A DNA stretch of 6,290 nucleotides from Parcubacteria group bacterium (GTDB taxonomy: Bacteria > Patescibacteriota > Minisyncoccia > Minisyncoccales > JAGUVE01). How positions within the stretch are numbered: position 1 is the stretch's first letter; each line of letters begins with the position of its first letter. Shown here one piece after another: positions 1 through 6,284 of this stretch. Position numbers and translations under genes: made by a program. The notes below the pieces were generated by a model, which saw nothing but the letters and a program-made list of their open reading frames with translations, did no database searches and was not told the origin of the DNA. Where the stretch lies: the NCBI GenBank assembly GCA_020063075.1, contig JAGUVE010000099.1, positions 1 through 6,290 of the forward strand. Direction: 5' to 3'.

Positions 1-149
1 ATATCAATAGCATAAACCTTTCCTTTTTCCAACTTTTTTGCCAAAGGAATCGCCCAGCCGCCCGAACCAGAACCAAAATCAGCGGCGACCATATCTTTTC
101 TCAAATTAATTTTTCTTAGAAATTCTTCCGGATTTAAAAAATTTTCCAT
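1..149 (-). CDS. Class I SAM-dependent methyltransferase, N-terminal fragment (cut by window edge)
   Basis: Only the first 49 codons are present; the gene continues beyond base 1. Residues 22-36 contain a glycine-rich motif I (ADFGSGSGGWAIPLA), and residues 44-49 (KVYAID) fit the second strand, which ends in the acidic residue that usually binds the ribose of S-adenosylmethionine. This pattern is typical of Rossmann-fold methyltransferases of the UbiE/Methyltransf_11/25 type; the substrate cannot be told from this fragment. I chose the ATG at 147-149 because the next in-frame Met (residue 20) lies just before motif I and would remove the usual N-terminal helix. The gene starts 7 bp after the gyrA stop on the same strand, so it is probably the third gene of the MBL-gyrA transcript. 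No Shine-Dalgarno sequence is visible, so translation may be coupled to the end of gyrA. The fold is fairly certain and the function is unknown. Confidence 0.8.
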   Translation of the reverse strand, partial: MENFLNPEEFLRKINLRKDMVAADFGSGSGGWAIPLAKKLEKGKVYAID

Positions 150-156
150 AAATATT

Positions 157-2646
157 TCAAACACAAACCGCCGATGCCGCTTTATCTCCTTCTTCCAACC
201 TCATCAGGCGAACTCCCTGGGTGCTTCTTGATAATTTTGGAATCTGGGAGAGTTTTGTTCTGATTACTTGCCCCTTTTTGGAAATGACAATCAGGTCCTC
301 GCCCAAAATTTCTTCAGGCAAAACCTTTGAGCTGACAATTTCACCGGTTTTTGAAGTGATTTTAGCCGCTTTGGTTCCGGTTCCGCCCCTCTTTTGCAGC
401 CGGTATTCTTTCAGATCGGTTCTTTTCCCATACCCGTTTTCCATCACCACCAATAGATAATTTTTAGTTTTTAGTTTTTCCTTTTTAGTTTGTATTATAT
501 CCATTCCCACCACCTCGTCTCCCTTTTCCAAACGCACCGCTCTTACTCCCGAGGAGGCCCTTCCCATTTCTCTGATTTCTTTTTCTTTGAACCGAATTGA
601 TTTTCCTTTTTTGGTAACTAAAATTATTTCATCTTCTCCGCTCGACTTTTGAACTCCTTCCAAAAGGTCGCCCTGTTTTAACTTTATTGCAATTAAGCCG
701 CTTCTCCTTACGTTTTCAAATTCGTTTAGAGTGGTTTTTTTAATCAATCCTTGCTTGGTTGTCATTATCAAATACTTTATTCCCTTATCTCTGTCTTCTT
801 TCCCGACGGGAAAAATGGAAAGAACTTTTTCCCGGGGGGAAATTTCAAGGAAATTCAAAAGGCCCCTGCCCCGGGAAACTCTTTGGCCTTCCGGAATTTC
901 ATAAACCGGCGTTGAGAAGACCTTTCCCGAATCGGTAAAGAAAAACAAAGAATCGTGGGTATTGGCTGAAAGAAAATGTTCAACGACATCGTCCTGCAGG
1001 GTCTTCATTCCCAAAATCCCCTTTCCGCCTCTTTTTTGGATTTTATATGTTTTGGGGTTTATTCTTTTTATATATCCGCCCTGGGTCAGAGTGATGATTG
1101 TTTCTTCTTCGGGAATTAAGTCCTCAATTGAAATTTCGCCCGGCTTTTGCACAATAACCTTTGTTTTTCTTTCATCTCCAAAACTTTCCTTCAATTGAGC
1201 CAATTCCTTTTTGATGACGGCTTTTATTTTATGGGGGCTTTTTAAAATGAGAGTCCATTCTTTAATTTTTGCCCTCGTTTCCCTTAGTTCTTCCTCAATT
1301 TTCTTTCTTTCCAGTTTTGCCAAGGCCGATAATTTCGTTTCCAAGATGGCATTGGCTTGAATTTGAGTTAGTTTAAACTTCCGAATTAAATTTTTCTGGG
1401 CTTCTTCCCTGTTCTTTGAATTTTTAATCGTCTTTATGACGGCGTCAATTTTAGACAAACACTTGTGCAGTCCTTCCAAAATATGGGCTCTTTCTTTGGC
1501 TTTTTCCAGGTCGTATTTTGTCCTCCGGTAAACAACGTCTTTTCTGTGCAAAAGAAAATAATTTAAAATTTCAACCAGATTCAAAACCCGGGGCTGAATT
1601 CCGTCCACCAGGGCCAAGAGATTAAAGTGAAAGACCTTTTGCAGGTCGCTGAATTTGTAAAGCTGGTTTAAAACCTTTTGGGGAATTGCGCCCCTTTGAA
1701 GTTCGACGACTATTCTCATTCCCTCTTTGTCCGACTCGTCTCTAATGTCTTTTATTCCTTCAATATTCTTTTCTGAAACCAGGTTGGCAAACCGTTCAAT
1801 TAAAGTTGATTTAACGACCTGGAAAGGAATCTCGGTGATTATGATCTGGGACTTCCCGGTTTTTTCTTCTTCAACGATTTCGGCTTTCCCCCGGGTTAAA
1901 ATCCCGCCCCGACCCTGATAATAAGCTTGGAGTATCTCTTTTTTGTCAAAAATCTGGCCGCCGGTCGGGAAATCGGGCCCTTTTATAAATTTACAAATAT
2001 CGTCAACGTTTGCTTTGGGCTTATCAATCAGATAAATTAAGGCGTCGCAAACCTCGGTTAAATTATGGGGGGGTATGTTGGTTGCCATGCCAACCGCGAT
2101 TCCCAAAGAGCCGTTTAACAAAAGGTTGGGAACCGGGGAGGGCAAGACAACTGGCTCCTTTCTCGTTCCGTCATAATTATCCCTAAAGTCAACCGTGTTT
2201 TTCTCAATGTCTCTTAATATTTCTTCGCCGATTTTTGATAGCCGCATTTCTGTATATCGCATAGCCGCAAACTCGCTTGGATCATCGACTGATCCTACGT
2301 TCCCTTGACCTTGAATCAAAAGGTATCTCAATGAAAAATCTTGAGCCATTCTGATTGCGGCATCATAAACAGATTGGTCGCCGTGAGGATGATATTTTCC
2401 TAATGTCTCCCCGACCACTGTTGCCGACTTTCTAAATTTAGCGGTGTGAGTTAAGCCCATGTCGTACATCGCATACAAAATCCGGCGGTGAACGGGCTTT
2501 AATCCGTCTCTGACGTCGGGCAAAGCGCGGGAAACAATAACCGACATTGCGTAGTCAATGTAGGACTCTCGCATTTCGTCGGTGATTTCTCGCGGCTTTA
2601 TCTGGCCAATTCCGGTATTTAATTGCTTGAACGATTTAATCGGCAT
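157..2646 (-). CDS. gyrA: DNA gyrase subunit A
   Basis: 829 residues, close to the usual GyrA length. GyrA is the DNA breakage-reunion subunit of the A2B2 enzyme that adds negative supercoils using ATP hydrolysed by GyrB. The N-terminal winged-helix/tower region is well conserved: [14 protein letters not shown] near residues 47-60, HPHGD at 86-90, and catalytic Tyr131 in RYTE, preceded by Arg130. A coiled-coil tower and hinge follow at about 370-490, then a six-bladed beta-pinwheel C-terminal domain from about residue 500. The GyrA box is QKRGGKG at 537-543, which separates GyrA from ParC; a second box-like QKRGGTG lies near 751-757. The residue equivalent to E. coli Ser83 is Gln91, while the Asp87 equivalent (Asp95) is kept. 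One extra residue lies between this region and the catalytic Tyr. The ATG at 2644-2646 is 9 bp after the MBL stop with no clear ribosome binding site; the stop is TGA. Identification is firm. Confidence 0.98.
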   Translation of the reverse strand: MPIKSFKQLNTGIGQIKPREITDEMRESYIDYAMSVIVSRALPDVRDGLKPVHRRILYAMYDMGLTHTAKFRKSATVVGETLGKYHPHGDQSVYDAAIRMAQDFSLRYLLIQGQGNVGSVDDPSEFAAMRYTEMRLSKIGEEILRDIEKNTVDFRDNYDGTRKEPVVLPSPVPNLLLNGSLGIAVGMATNIPPHNLTEVCDALIYLIDKPKANVDDICKFIKGPDFPTGGQIFDKKEILQAYYQGRGGILTRGKAEIVEEEKTGKSQIIITEIPFQVVKSTLIERFANLVSEKNIEGIKDIRDESDKEGMRIVVELQRGAIPQKVLNQLYKFSDLQKVFHFNLLALVDGIQPRVLNLVEILNYFLLHRKDVVYRRTKYDLEKAKERAHILEGLHKCLSKIDAVIKTIKNSKNREEAQKNLIRKFKLTQIQANAILETKLSALAKLERKKIEEELRETRAKIKEWTLILKSPHKIKAVIKKELAQLKESFGDERKTKVIVQKPGEISIEDLIPEEETIITLTQGGYIKRINPKTYKIQKRGGKGILGMKTLQDDVVEHFLSANTHDSLFFFTDSGKVFSTPVYEIPEGQRVSRGRGLLNFLEISPREKVLSIFPVGKEDRDKGIKYLIMTTKQGLIKKTTLNEFENVRRSGLIAIKLKQGDLLEGVQKSSGEDEIILVTKKGKSIRFKEKEIREMGRASSGVRAVRLEKGDEVVGMDIIQTKKEKLKTKNYLLVVMENGYGKRTDLKEYRLQKRGGTGTKAAKITSKTGEIVSSKVLPEEILGEDLIVISKKGQVIRTKLSQIPKLSRSTQGVRLMRLEEGDKAASAVCV
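461..488. repeat. Heptanucleotide tandem repeat, four units, inside gyrA
   Basis: On the plus strand TTTTTAG occurs at 461-467, 468-474 and 482-488, with the variant TTTTTCC at 475-481. It lies in the gyrA reading frame at about residues 720-729, coding a Lys-rich loop (KKEKLKTKN) between two strands of the C-terminal pinwheel. Seven is not a multiple of three, so gain or loss of one unit would shift the gyrA frame. Confidence 0.75.
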
Positions 2647-2655
2647 TTTTAATTG

Positions 2656-3309
2656 TCAGGGTTTCAATATAATAATTTTCGCTTCCCCTTCCGGGATGTC
2701 TTTCTTTTTTAGCGACAATTTATTTACGGGCTCAATTGATTTTATTCCGAGGAGCTTTAAAAATTTATCAAGACCATCAAGTTTTATTTTTAATTTTGGG
2801 ATGTGGTAATGCATCGGAATGGTTATTTTCGGTTCCATCTGGGACATTATATTTGCCGCCTCTTTGCCCGAAACGGTATAAGTTCCTCCCACCGGGAGCA
2901 TCAAAACATCAATATCGCCGATTTTTTCCAACTGCTCTTCTTCCAGCTCCTTTTGCCCCAGGTCTCCCAAATGGCAAAGCCGCATTTCTTCCGTCTCTAT
3001 GGTATAAATTGTATTTTCCCCTCGCTCCTTGCCCTGTGAAATATCGTGCCAGGACCGTATTCCTGTTATAAAAATATTTTTTATTTCATATTCTCCGGGA
3101 CCCTCAACTAAAAAAGGACTGCCCGCCACCCCTTTTTTATTATTGTGGTCATAGTGCTGGTGCGAAACCAATAAAATATCGGCTTCCATCTTTGGCAGGC
3201 GGAGTCCGATTTCCTCTGAAAAAGGATCAATTATAATTTTCACCTGGCTATTTTTAGCAGGTGTGGTAATAATTTCAAAACATGACTGACCGTGCCAAAT
3301 GATTTGCAT
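2656..3309 (-). CDS. MBL-fold metal-dependent hydrolase (COG2220/UlaG-like)
   Basis: 217 residues when started at the ATG at 3307-3309. The protein begins MQIIWHGQSCFEI, the usual first strand of the COG2220/UPF0173 group of metallo-beta-lactamase-fold proteins. Metal-binding signatures are H50-x-H52-x-D54-H55 (SHQHYDH), His113 in CHLGDLG, Asp134 in GDIDVLMLPVGG and a C-terminal His at 167-169 (MHYH). GPGEYEI at 70-76 is also typical of this family. All ligands expected for a di-metal site are present, so it is likely an active cytoplasmic hydrolase. Characterised relatives include L-ascorbate-6-phosphate lactonase, but the substrate here cannot be assigned. The frame stays open upstream to an ATG at 3424-3426, but those 39 extra residues cross the promoter region and overlap the divergent gene, so the shorter start is preferred. 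The gene leads the minus-strand cluster and ends 9 bp before gyrA. A functional link to gyrase is not evident. Confidence 0.9.
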   Translation of the reverse strand: MQIIWHGQSCFEIITTPAKNSQVKIIIDPFSEEIGLRLPKMEADILLVSHQHYDHNNKKGVAGSPFLVEGPGEYEIKNIFITGIRSWHDISQGKERGENTIYTIETEEMRLCHLGDLGQKELEEEQLEKIGDIDVLMLPVGGTYTVSGKEAANIMSQMEPKITIPMHYHIPKLKIKLDGLDKFLKLLGIKSIEPVNKLSLKKKDIPEGEAKIIILKP

Positions 3310-3322
3310 AGTGGTAATATTT

Positions 3323-3351
3323 ATTTTATCACGGCTATTGCAAAATTTCAA
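3323..3351 (-). promoter_or_regulatory. Sigma70-type promoter of the MBL-gyrA-methyltransferase cluster
   Basis: Read on the minus strand, the -35 box is TTGAAA (plus 3346-3351), the spacer is 17 bp, and the -10 box is TAAAAT (plus 3323-3328) preceded by TGA, an extended -10 (TGnTAAAAT). Transcription would start near 3316, only about 7 nt before the MBL ATG, so the mRNA would be nearly leaderless. Boxes and spacing are close to consensus, but the call rests on pattern alone. Confidence 0.7.
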
Positions 3352-3365
3352 GAAATTTATATAAT
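3338..3365 (+). promoter_or_regulatory. Sigma70-type promoter of the S1-ftsH-tRNA cluster
   Basis: The -35 box is TTGCAA at 3338-3343, the spacer is 16 bp and the -10 box is a perfect TATAAT at 3360-3365. Transcription would begin near 3372, giving a leader of about 34 nt before the ATG at 3406. The -35 box lies inside the spacer of the opposing promoter and the opposing -35 box lies inside this spacer, so the two promoters are interleaved. Confidence 0.65.
3343..3358. promoter_or_regulatory. Operator-like palindrome between the divergent promoters
   Basis: AAATTTC (3343-3349) and GAAATTT (3352-3358) form a perfect 7-bp inverted repeat around AA. It overlaps the -35 box of the MBL promoter and most of the spacer of the S1 promoter, where a dimeric regulator could affect both. 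AT-rich DNA yields such repeats by chance fairly often, so a role as operator is inference from position and symmetry. Confidence 0.4.
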
Positions 3366-3377
3366 TGAGGATTATTG

Positions 3378-3400
3378 TATAGAAAACCGAGTTTTCTGTA
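3378..3400 (+). promoter_or_regulatory. Stem-loop in the leader of the S1-protein gene
   Basis: AGAAAAC (3381-3387) pairs perfectly with GTTTTCT (3391-3397) around the triloop CGA. Three more pairs, one of them T-G, extend the stem to 3378 and 3400. The hairpin lies wholly within the predicted 34-nt leader and ends 5 nt before the ATG at 3406, where a Shine-Dalgarno sequence would normally be. It could regulate translation of the S1 gene, or act as a DNA operator. No U-tract follows, so it is not an intrinsic terminator. Confidence 0.5.
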
Positions 3401-3405
3401 AATTT

Positions 3406-4224
3406 ATGGAAACAGCGTTGGAACAAAATAGTTTTTCAAGACCTCCGAGGGTCGGAGAAATTATCAAAGGGAAAATTATTCAGAAAGGAAAGTCATCCCT
3501 CTTTTTGGACATGGGAAGTTTCAAAATGGGAATAATTTACGGAAGGGAATTTTTTCAGGCAAAATATGCCCTAAAAAATTTAAAAATTGGCGATGAAATT
3601 ACTGCAAAAATAACCGAACTGGAAAATGAAGACGGCTATGTTGAACTGTCGGTTCAGAAGGCAAATGAAGATATGGCTTGGGAAGACCTGAGAGAAAAAA
3701 AGGGAAAGGAAGAAAATCTAACCGTCAAAATTCTCGGGATGAATAAAGGCGGATTGTTGGCAAGGGTCTCCAATATGCCCGCTTTTTTGCCTCTTTCTCA
3801 ACTTTCTCCCAAGCATTATTCCGGTTTCGCGGGCCAAGACCTGTCAAAAATTTTAAGAGAGCTCCAAAAACTTATCGGGAAAAAACTGGTGGTGAAAATT
3901 TTTAATCTTGACTATAGAAATAAAACCGTTATTCTTTCAGAAAAATTAAGCCAATTCGACCAAGTAAAAGATCTCTTAAAAAATTACGGCGTCGGGGATA
4001 TGGTTGAAGGAGAAATCACCGGTTTAACCGACTTTGGAGTTTTTATAAAGTTTGGCAAAGAAAATCTCGATGGCTTAATTTATTCTACAGAAATAGATAA
4101 CAAAGAAATTCTGCAAATCGGTCAAAAAATAAAAGCAAAAATAACCGCTCTTTCCGGCAATAAGGTTTATTTGTCTCAAAAAGCGTTAAAAGAAACTCCG
4201 GCTACTTCAACCCCGGGGGCATAA
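3406..4224 (+). CDS. S1 RNA-binding domain protein (short 30S ribosomal protein S1-like)
   Basis: 272 residues with three S1/OB-fold repeats. Repeat 1 is at about 15-85 (VGEIIKGKI... LKIGDEITAKI... VELSVQK). Repeat 2 is more divergent, at about 103-182 (LTVKILGMNKGGLLARV... AFLPLSQL... TVILSEK). Repeat 3 is the most canonical, at about 195-262 (VGDMVEGEITGLTDFGVFIKFG... LDGLIYSTEI... KVYLSQK). S1 proteins bind single-stranded mRNA and help place it on the 30S subunit. E. coli S1 has six repeats, so this is a reduced form, probably the rpsA equivalent, though a general S1-domain regulator cannot be excluded. The frame is open upstream to an ATG at 3292, but that start lies upstream of the predicted transcription start and inside the MBL coding sequence, so the ATG at 3406 is preferred. 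No Shine-Dalgarno sequence precedes it; a leader hairpin does. The stop TAA (4222-4224) directly abuts the ftsH ATG. Confidence 0.88.
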   Translation: METALEQNSFSRPPRVGEIIKGKIIQKGKSSLFLDMGSFKMGIIYGREFFQAKYALKNLKIGDEITAKITELENEDGYVELSVQKANEDMAWEDLREKKGKEENLTVKILGMNKGGLLARVSNMPAFLPLSQLSPKHYSGFAGQDLSKILRELQKLIGKKLVVKIFNLDYRNKTVILSEKLSQFDQVKDLLKNYGVGDMVEGEITGLTDFGVFIKFGKENLDGLIYSTEIDNKEILQIGQKIKAKITALSGNKVYLSQKALKETPATSTPGA

Positions 4225-6120
4225 ATGAAAAATTTAGCCAAAAATATCCTTTTAGTCCTGATAATTTTTCTGCTCATTTCAAGTTTTTTTGCTCTTTTTC
4301 GGACCCCGTTTGAGAAAGAAAAAAAAATACCATTTACTCAGATGGTTCAAGACATTGAGCAGGAACGAGTAAAAAAAATTATCGTTTCTGATTCTGAACT
4401 TGCGATTTTATATTCTGATAATTCAAAAGCCAAATCGCGCAAAGAAACCGAAGCGTCTCTTTCTGATTCACTGCTTAATTACGGAGTGAGCAAAGAAAAA
4501 TTGGCAAAGCTCGAAGTTGAAACAAAAGAAGGCGGCGGAAGCTGGGTTTGGCTGGGGCCGATTTTGTTCTCTATTTTGCCCCTTTTGCTATTTGGGTTAT
4601 TTTTCTGGTTCATTTTTCGGCAGGCAAGAACCGGAGCCAGCCAGGCATTTGATTTTACCCGGGCGAGAGCCAGGTTGTTTGGGGGCGAAGGCCAATTAAA
4701 AGAAAAAATAACTTTTAAAGATGTGGCAGGTTTAAAGGAAGCCAAACAAGAGCTGATGGAGATCGTTGATTTTTTAAAAAACCCGAAAAAATATCTGCAA
4801 ATGGGAGCAAGAATACCGCGGGGAGTAATCCTGATAGGGCCGCCGGGAACCGGCAAAACCATGCTGGCAAAAGCCGTTTCGTCTGAGGCGAACGTGCCTT
4901 TTTTCTCAATTTCCGGCTCTGAATTTATAGAGTTATTTGTCGGGGTTGGCGCAAGCAGAATCAGAAGTTTATTTGACCAGGCAAGGAAAGTAAAAAGAGC
5001 GATAATTTTTATTGATGAAATAGACAGCATCGGGAAAATAAGAGGGGTGGGCGTAACGGGCGGCCACGAAGAAAGAGAACAAACTCTGAATCAGCTGCTG
5101 GCTGAAATGGACGGAATCGGCAGAGAAGAAGGAATTATTGTTATGGGAGCAACCAACGCGCCTGGCTACCTTGACCCTGCTTTGTTGAGACCGGGAAGAT
5201 TTGACAGAAGAATTGTTCTGGATTTGCCGGATATACAAGAAAGAGAAGAAATTTTAAAAATTCACTGCCGGGGCAAGCCAACGGCTTTAAATGTTAATTT
5301 AAGGGAAGTGGCGGAAAGAACCCCGGGATTTTCGGGGGCGGACCTGGCAAACGTTGTCAATGAGGCGGCGATTTTTTCCGCCAGAAGAGGAAAAGACCAG
5401 GTTTATCAGGAAGAATTTTTAGAGTCAATTGAGAAGGTTTTGCTGGGACCGGAAAGAAAATCCCACATTTTGTCAAAAAAAGAAAAGGAAATCGCCGCCT
5501 ACCATGAAGCCGGTCATGCCTTGGTTTCAACTTTTTCACCCGGGGCGGAGCCGATAAGAAAAATTTCAATTGTTGCCCGGGGAATGGCGGCCGGTTACAC
5601 TTTGAAAGCGCCCAGAGAAGAAAGGAGAATCAAAACAAAATCCGCATTTTTAGCTGAAATGGCGACTTCGCTCGGCGGATATTGCGCCGAAAAGCTGAAA
5701 TTCGGGGAAATTACAACCGGCGCCGCCAATGATTTAGAAAGAGCGACCGAGCTGGCGAGAAGATTGGTAAAAGAATACGGAATGTCTTCTTTGGGCCCGG
5801 TGTCGTTTGGCGAGAGAATGGGTTCTATGTTTTTGGGCCGAGAACTCGCTGAATATCGAAATTATTCCGAAAAAGTAGCCGCCAAAATTGATAAAGAAGT
5901 TGAAAAATTTGTCAGAAGGGCTGAAGAAACGGCCGCAAGAATTTTAGCTAAAAAGAAAAATTTGCTGGAGATGGTTGCCAAAACCCTGATTGAAAAAGAA
6001 ACAATTGAAAAAGAAGAATTTGAAAACTTGATCGGGACGAAAAAATCTGAAGCAATAAAATTTAAAAAACCCTCGCCTCCGAGAGAAAAATCAATCAAAG
6101 TGAAAATCAAGCAGGTATAA
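4225..6120 (+). CDS. ftsH: ATP-dependent zinc metalloprotease FtsH
   Basis: 631 residues, a normal length for FtsH, the hexameric membrane-anchored AAA+ protease that extracts and degrades misfolded membrane proteins and some regulators. A first transmembrane helix spans about 7-26, a short extracytoplasmic part about 27-107, and a second helix about 108-131. The AAA module has Walker A GPPGTGKT (205-212), pore motif FVG (238-240), Walker B IIFIDEID (Asp264, Glu265) and the second region of homology with arginine fingers Arg322 and Arg325. The protease domain has HEAGH (427-431) with catalytic Glu428, and Asp503 in GAANDLERAT as third zinc ligand. All key residues are present, so the enzyme should be active. 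A basic Lys-rich tail follows from about 605. The ATG follows the S1 stop with no gap, pointing to one transcript and coupled translation; a GGGGG run at about 4214-4219 is the only Shine-Dalgarno-like element. A tRNA gene starts 4 nt after the TAA stop. Confidence 0.98.
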   Translation: MKNLAKNILLVLIIFLLISSFFALFRTPFEKEKKIPFTQMVQDIEQERVKKIIVSDSELAILYSDNSKAKSRKETEASLSDSLLNYGVSKEKLAKLEVETKEGGGSWVWLGPILFSILPLLLFGLFFWFIFRQARTGASQAFDFTRARARLFGGEGQLKEKITFKDVAGLKEAKQELMEIVDFLKNPKKYLQMGARIPRGVILIGPPGTGKTMLAKAVSSEANVPFFSISGSEFIELFVGVGASRIRSLFDQARKVKRAIIFIDEIDSIGKIRGVGVTGGHEEREQTLNQLLAEMDGIGREEGIIVMGATNAPGYLDPALLRPGRFDRRIVLDLPDIQEREEILKIHCRGKPTALNVNLREVAERTPGFSGADLANVVNEAAIFSARRGKDQVYQEEFLESIEKVLLGPERKSHILSKKEKEIAAYHEAGHALVSTFSPGAEPIRKISIVARGMAAGYTLKAPREERRIKTKSAFLAEMATSLGGYCAEKLKFGEITTGAANDLERATELARRLVKEYGMSSLGPVSFGERMGSMFLGRELAEYRNYSEKVAAKIDKEVEKFVRRAEETAARILAKKKNLLEMVAKTLIEKETIEKEEFENLIGTKKSEAIKFKKPSPPREKSIKVKIKQV

Positions 6121-6124
6121 AAGT

Positions 6125-6199
6125 GGGCATGTAGTTCAGTGGTAGAACGCTACTCTTATAAAGTAGAAGTCGCAGGTTCGATCCCTGCCATGCCCACCA
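6125..6199 (+). tRNA. tRNA-Ile with UAU anticodon, CCA encoded
   Basis: A complete cloverleaf can be folded by hand. The acceptor stem is GGGCATG (6125-6131) with CATGCCC (6189-6195), followed by discriminator A6196 and encoded CCA (6197-6199). The D arm is GTTC/GAAC with a 7-nt loop. The anticodon stem is CTACT (6150-6154) with AGTAG (6162-6166), and the 7-nt loop CTTATAA puts U33 at 6156 and the anticodon TAT at 6157-6159. The variable loop has 5 nt, and the T arm is GCAGG/CCTGC with loop TTCGATC. UAU pairs with the Ile codon AUA. Elements known to mark E. coli tRNA-Ile are present: A73, C4-G69, U12-A23, A37 and A38; position 29-41 is A-U rather than C-G. The gene lies 4 nt after ftsH with no separate promoter seen, so it is probably cut from the ftsH transcript. 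The structure is certain; Ile identity is strongly supported by the anticodon and these bases. Confidence 0.93.
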
Positions 6200-6224
6200 G
6201 AACCATACTTTTCGGTTTTTCGGA

Positions 6225-6284
6225 GGCCATTTCGTGGGCGGCTCGCAAAGCCGCCCATTGATTTTGACCTGACGAATCAAGGCC
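6225..6284. repeat. Nested GC-rich inverted repeat downstream of the tRNA
   Basis: An inner perfect 9-bp stem, TGGGCGGCT (6235-6243) with AGCCGCCCA (6249-6257) around CGCAA, is flanked by outer arms: TTCGT (6231-6235) with ACGAA (6272-6276), and GGCC (6225-6228) with GGCC (6281-6284). The block from 6200 to 6290 is about 55% GC, visibly richer than the genes to its left. It could be an extragenic palindromic repeat, part of a structured RNA or the edge of a foreign segment. The window ends too soon to decide. Confidence 0.45.
6235..6265 (+). terminator. Possible intrinsic terminator of the S1-ftsH-tRNA cluster
   Basis: The strong 9-bp GC-rich stem at 6235-6257 is followed by TTGATTTT (6258-6265), a broken U-tract. 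The position, 35 nt after the tRNA and at the end of the rightward cluster, suits a terminator, but the interrupted U-tract makes it a weak candidate. Confidence 0.35.

Noticed and set aside
2736..3071. Open frame of 111 residues on the plus strand inside the MBL gene, and similar frames opposite gyrA and ftsH
   Set aside because: They are antisense or out-of-frame shadows of well-supported genes, with low-complexity sequence and no recognisable motif.
157..3309. Alternative genetic code (TGA as Gly, as in Gracilibacteria and Absconditabacteria)
   Set aside because: TGA ends both gyrA (157-159) and the MBL gene (2656-2658) at expected family lengths, and no in-frame TGA occurs in any gene.
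3292..3405. Longer start for the S1 protein at 3292
   Set aside because: It lies upstream of the predicted promoter and inside the MBL coding sequence, and the extra residues do not resemble an S1 repeat.
3310..3426. Longer start for the MBL-fold protein at 3424-3426
   Set aside because: The extra 39 residues match no family N-terminus, cross both promoters and overlap the divergent S1 gene; the family start motif begins at 3309.
4319..4327. Run of nine A residues early in ftsH as a programmed slippage site
   Set aside because: It encodes Lys codons in AT-rich DNA, no stimulatory structure or useful alternative frame is evident, and the full-length frame is intact.
6116..6121. TATAAA as a -10 box for a tRNA promoter
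   Set aside because: No -35 box lies 16-18 bp upstream, and the start would fall inside the tRNA.
6157..6159. Reading the anticodon as TTA (a UAA suppressor tRNA)
   Set aside because: TTA would be bases 6156-6158, which needs a shifted loop; the 5-bp stem and 7-nt loop place U33 at 6156 and the anticodon TAT at 6157-6159.
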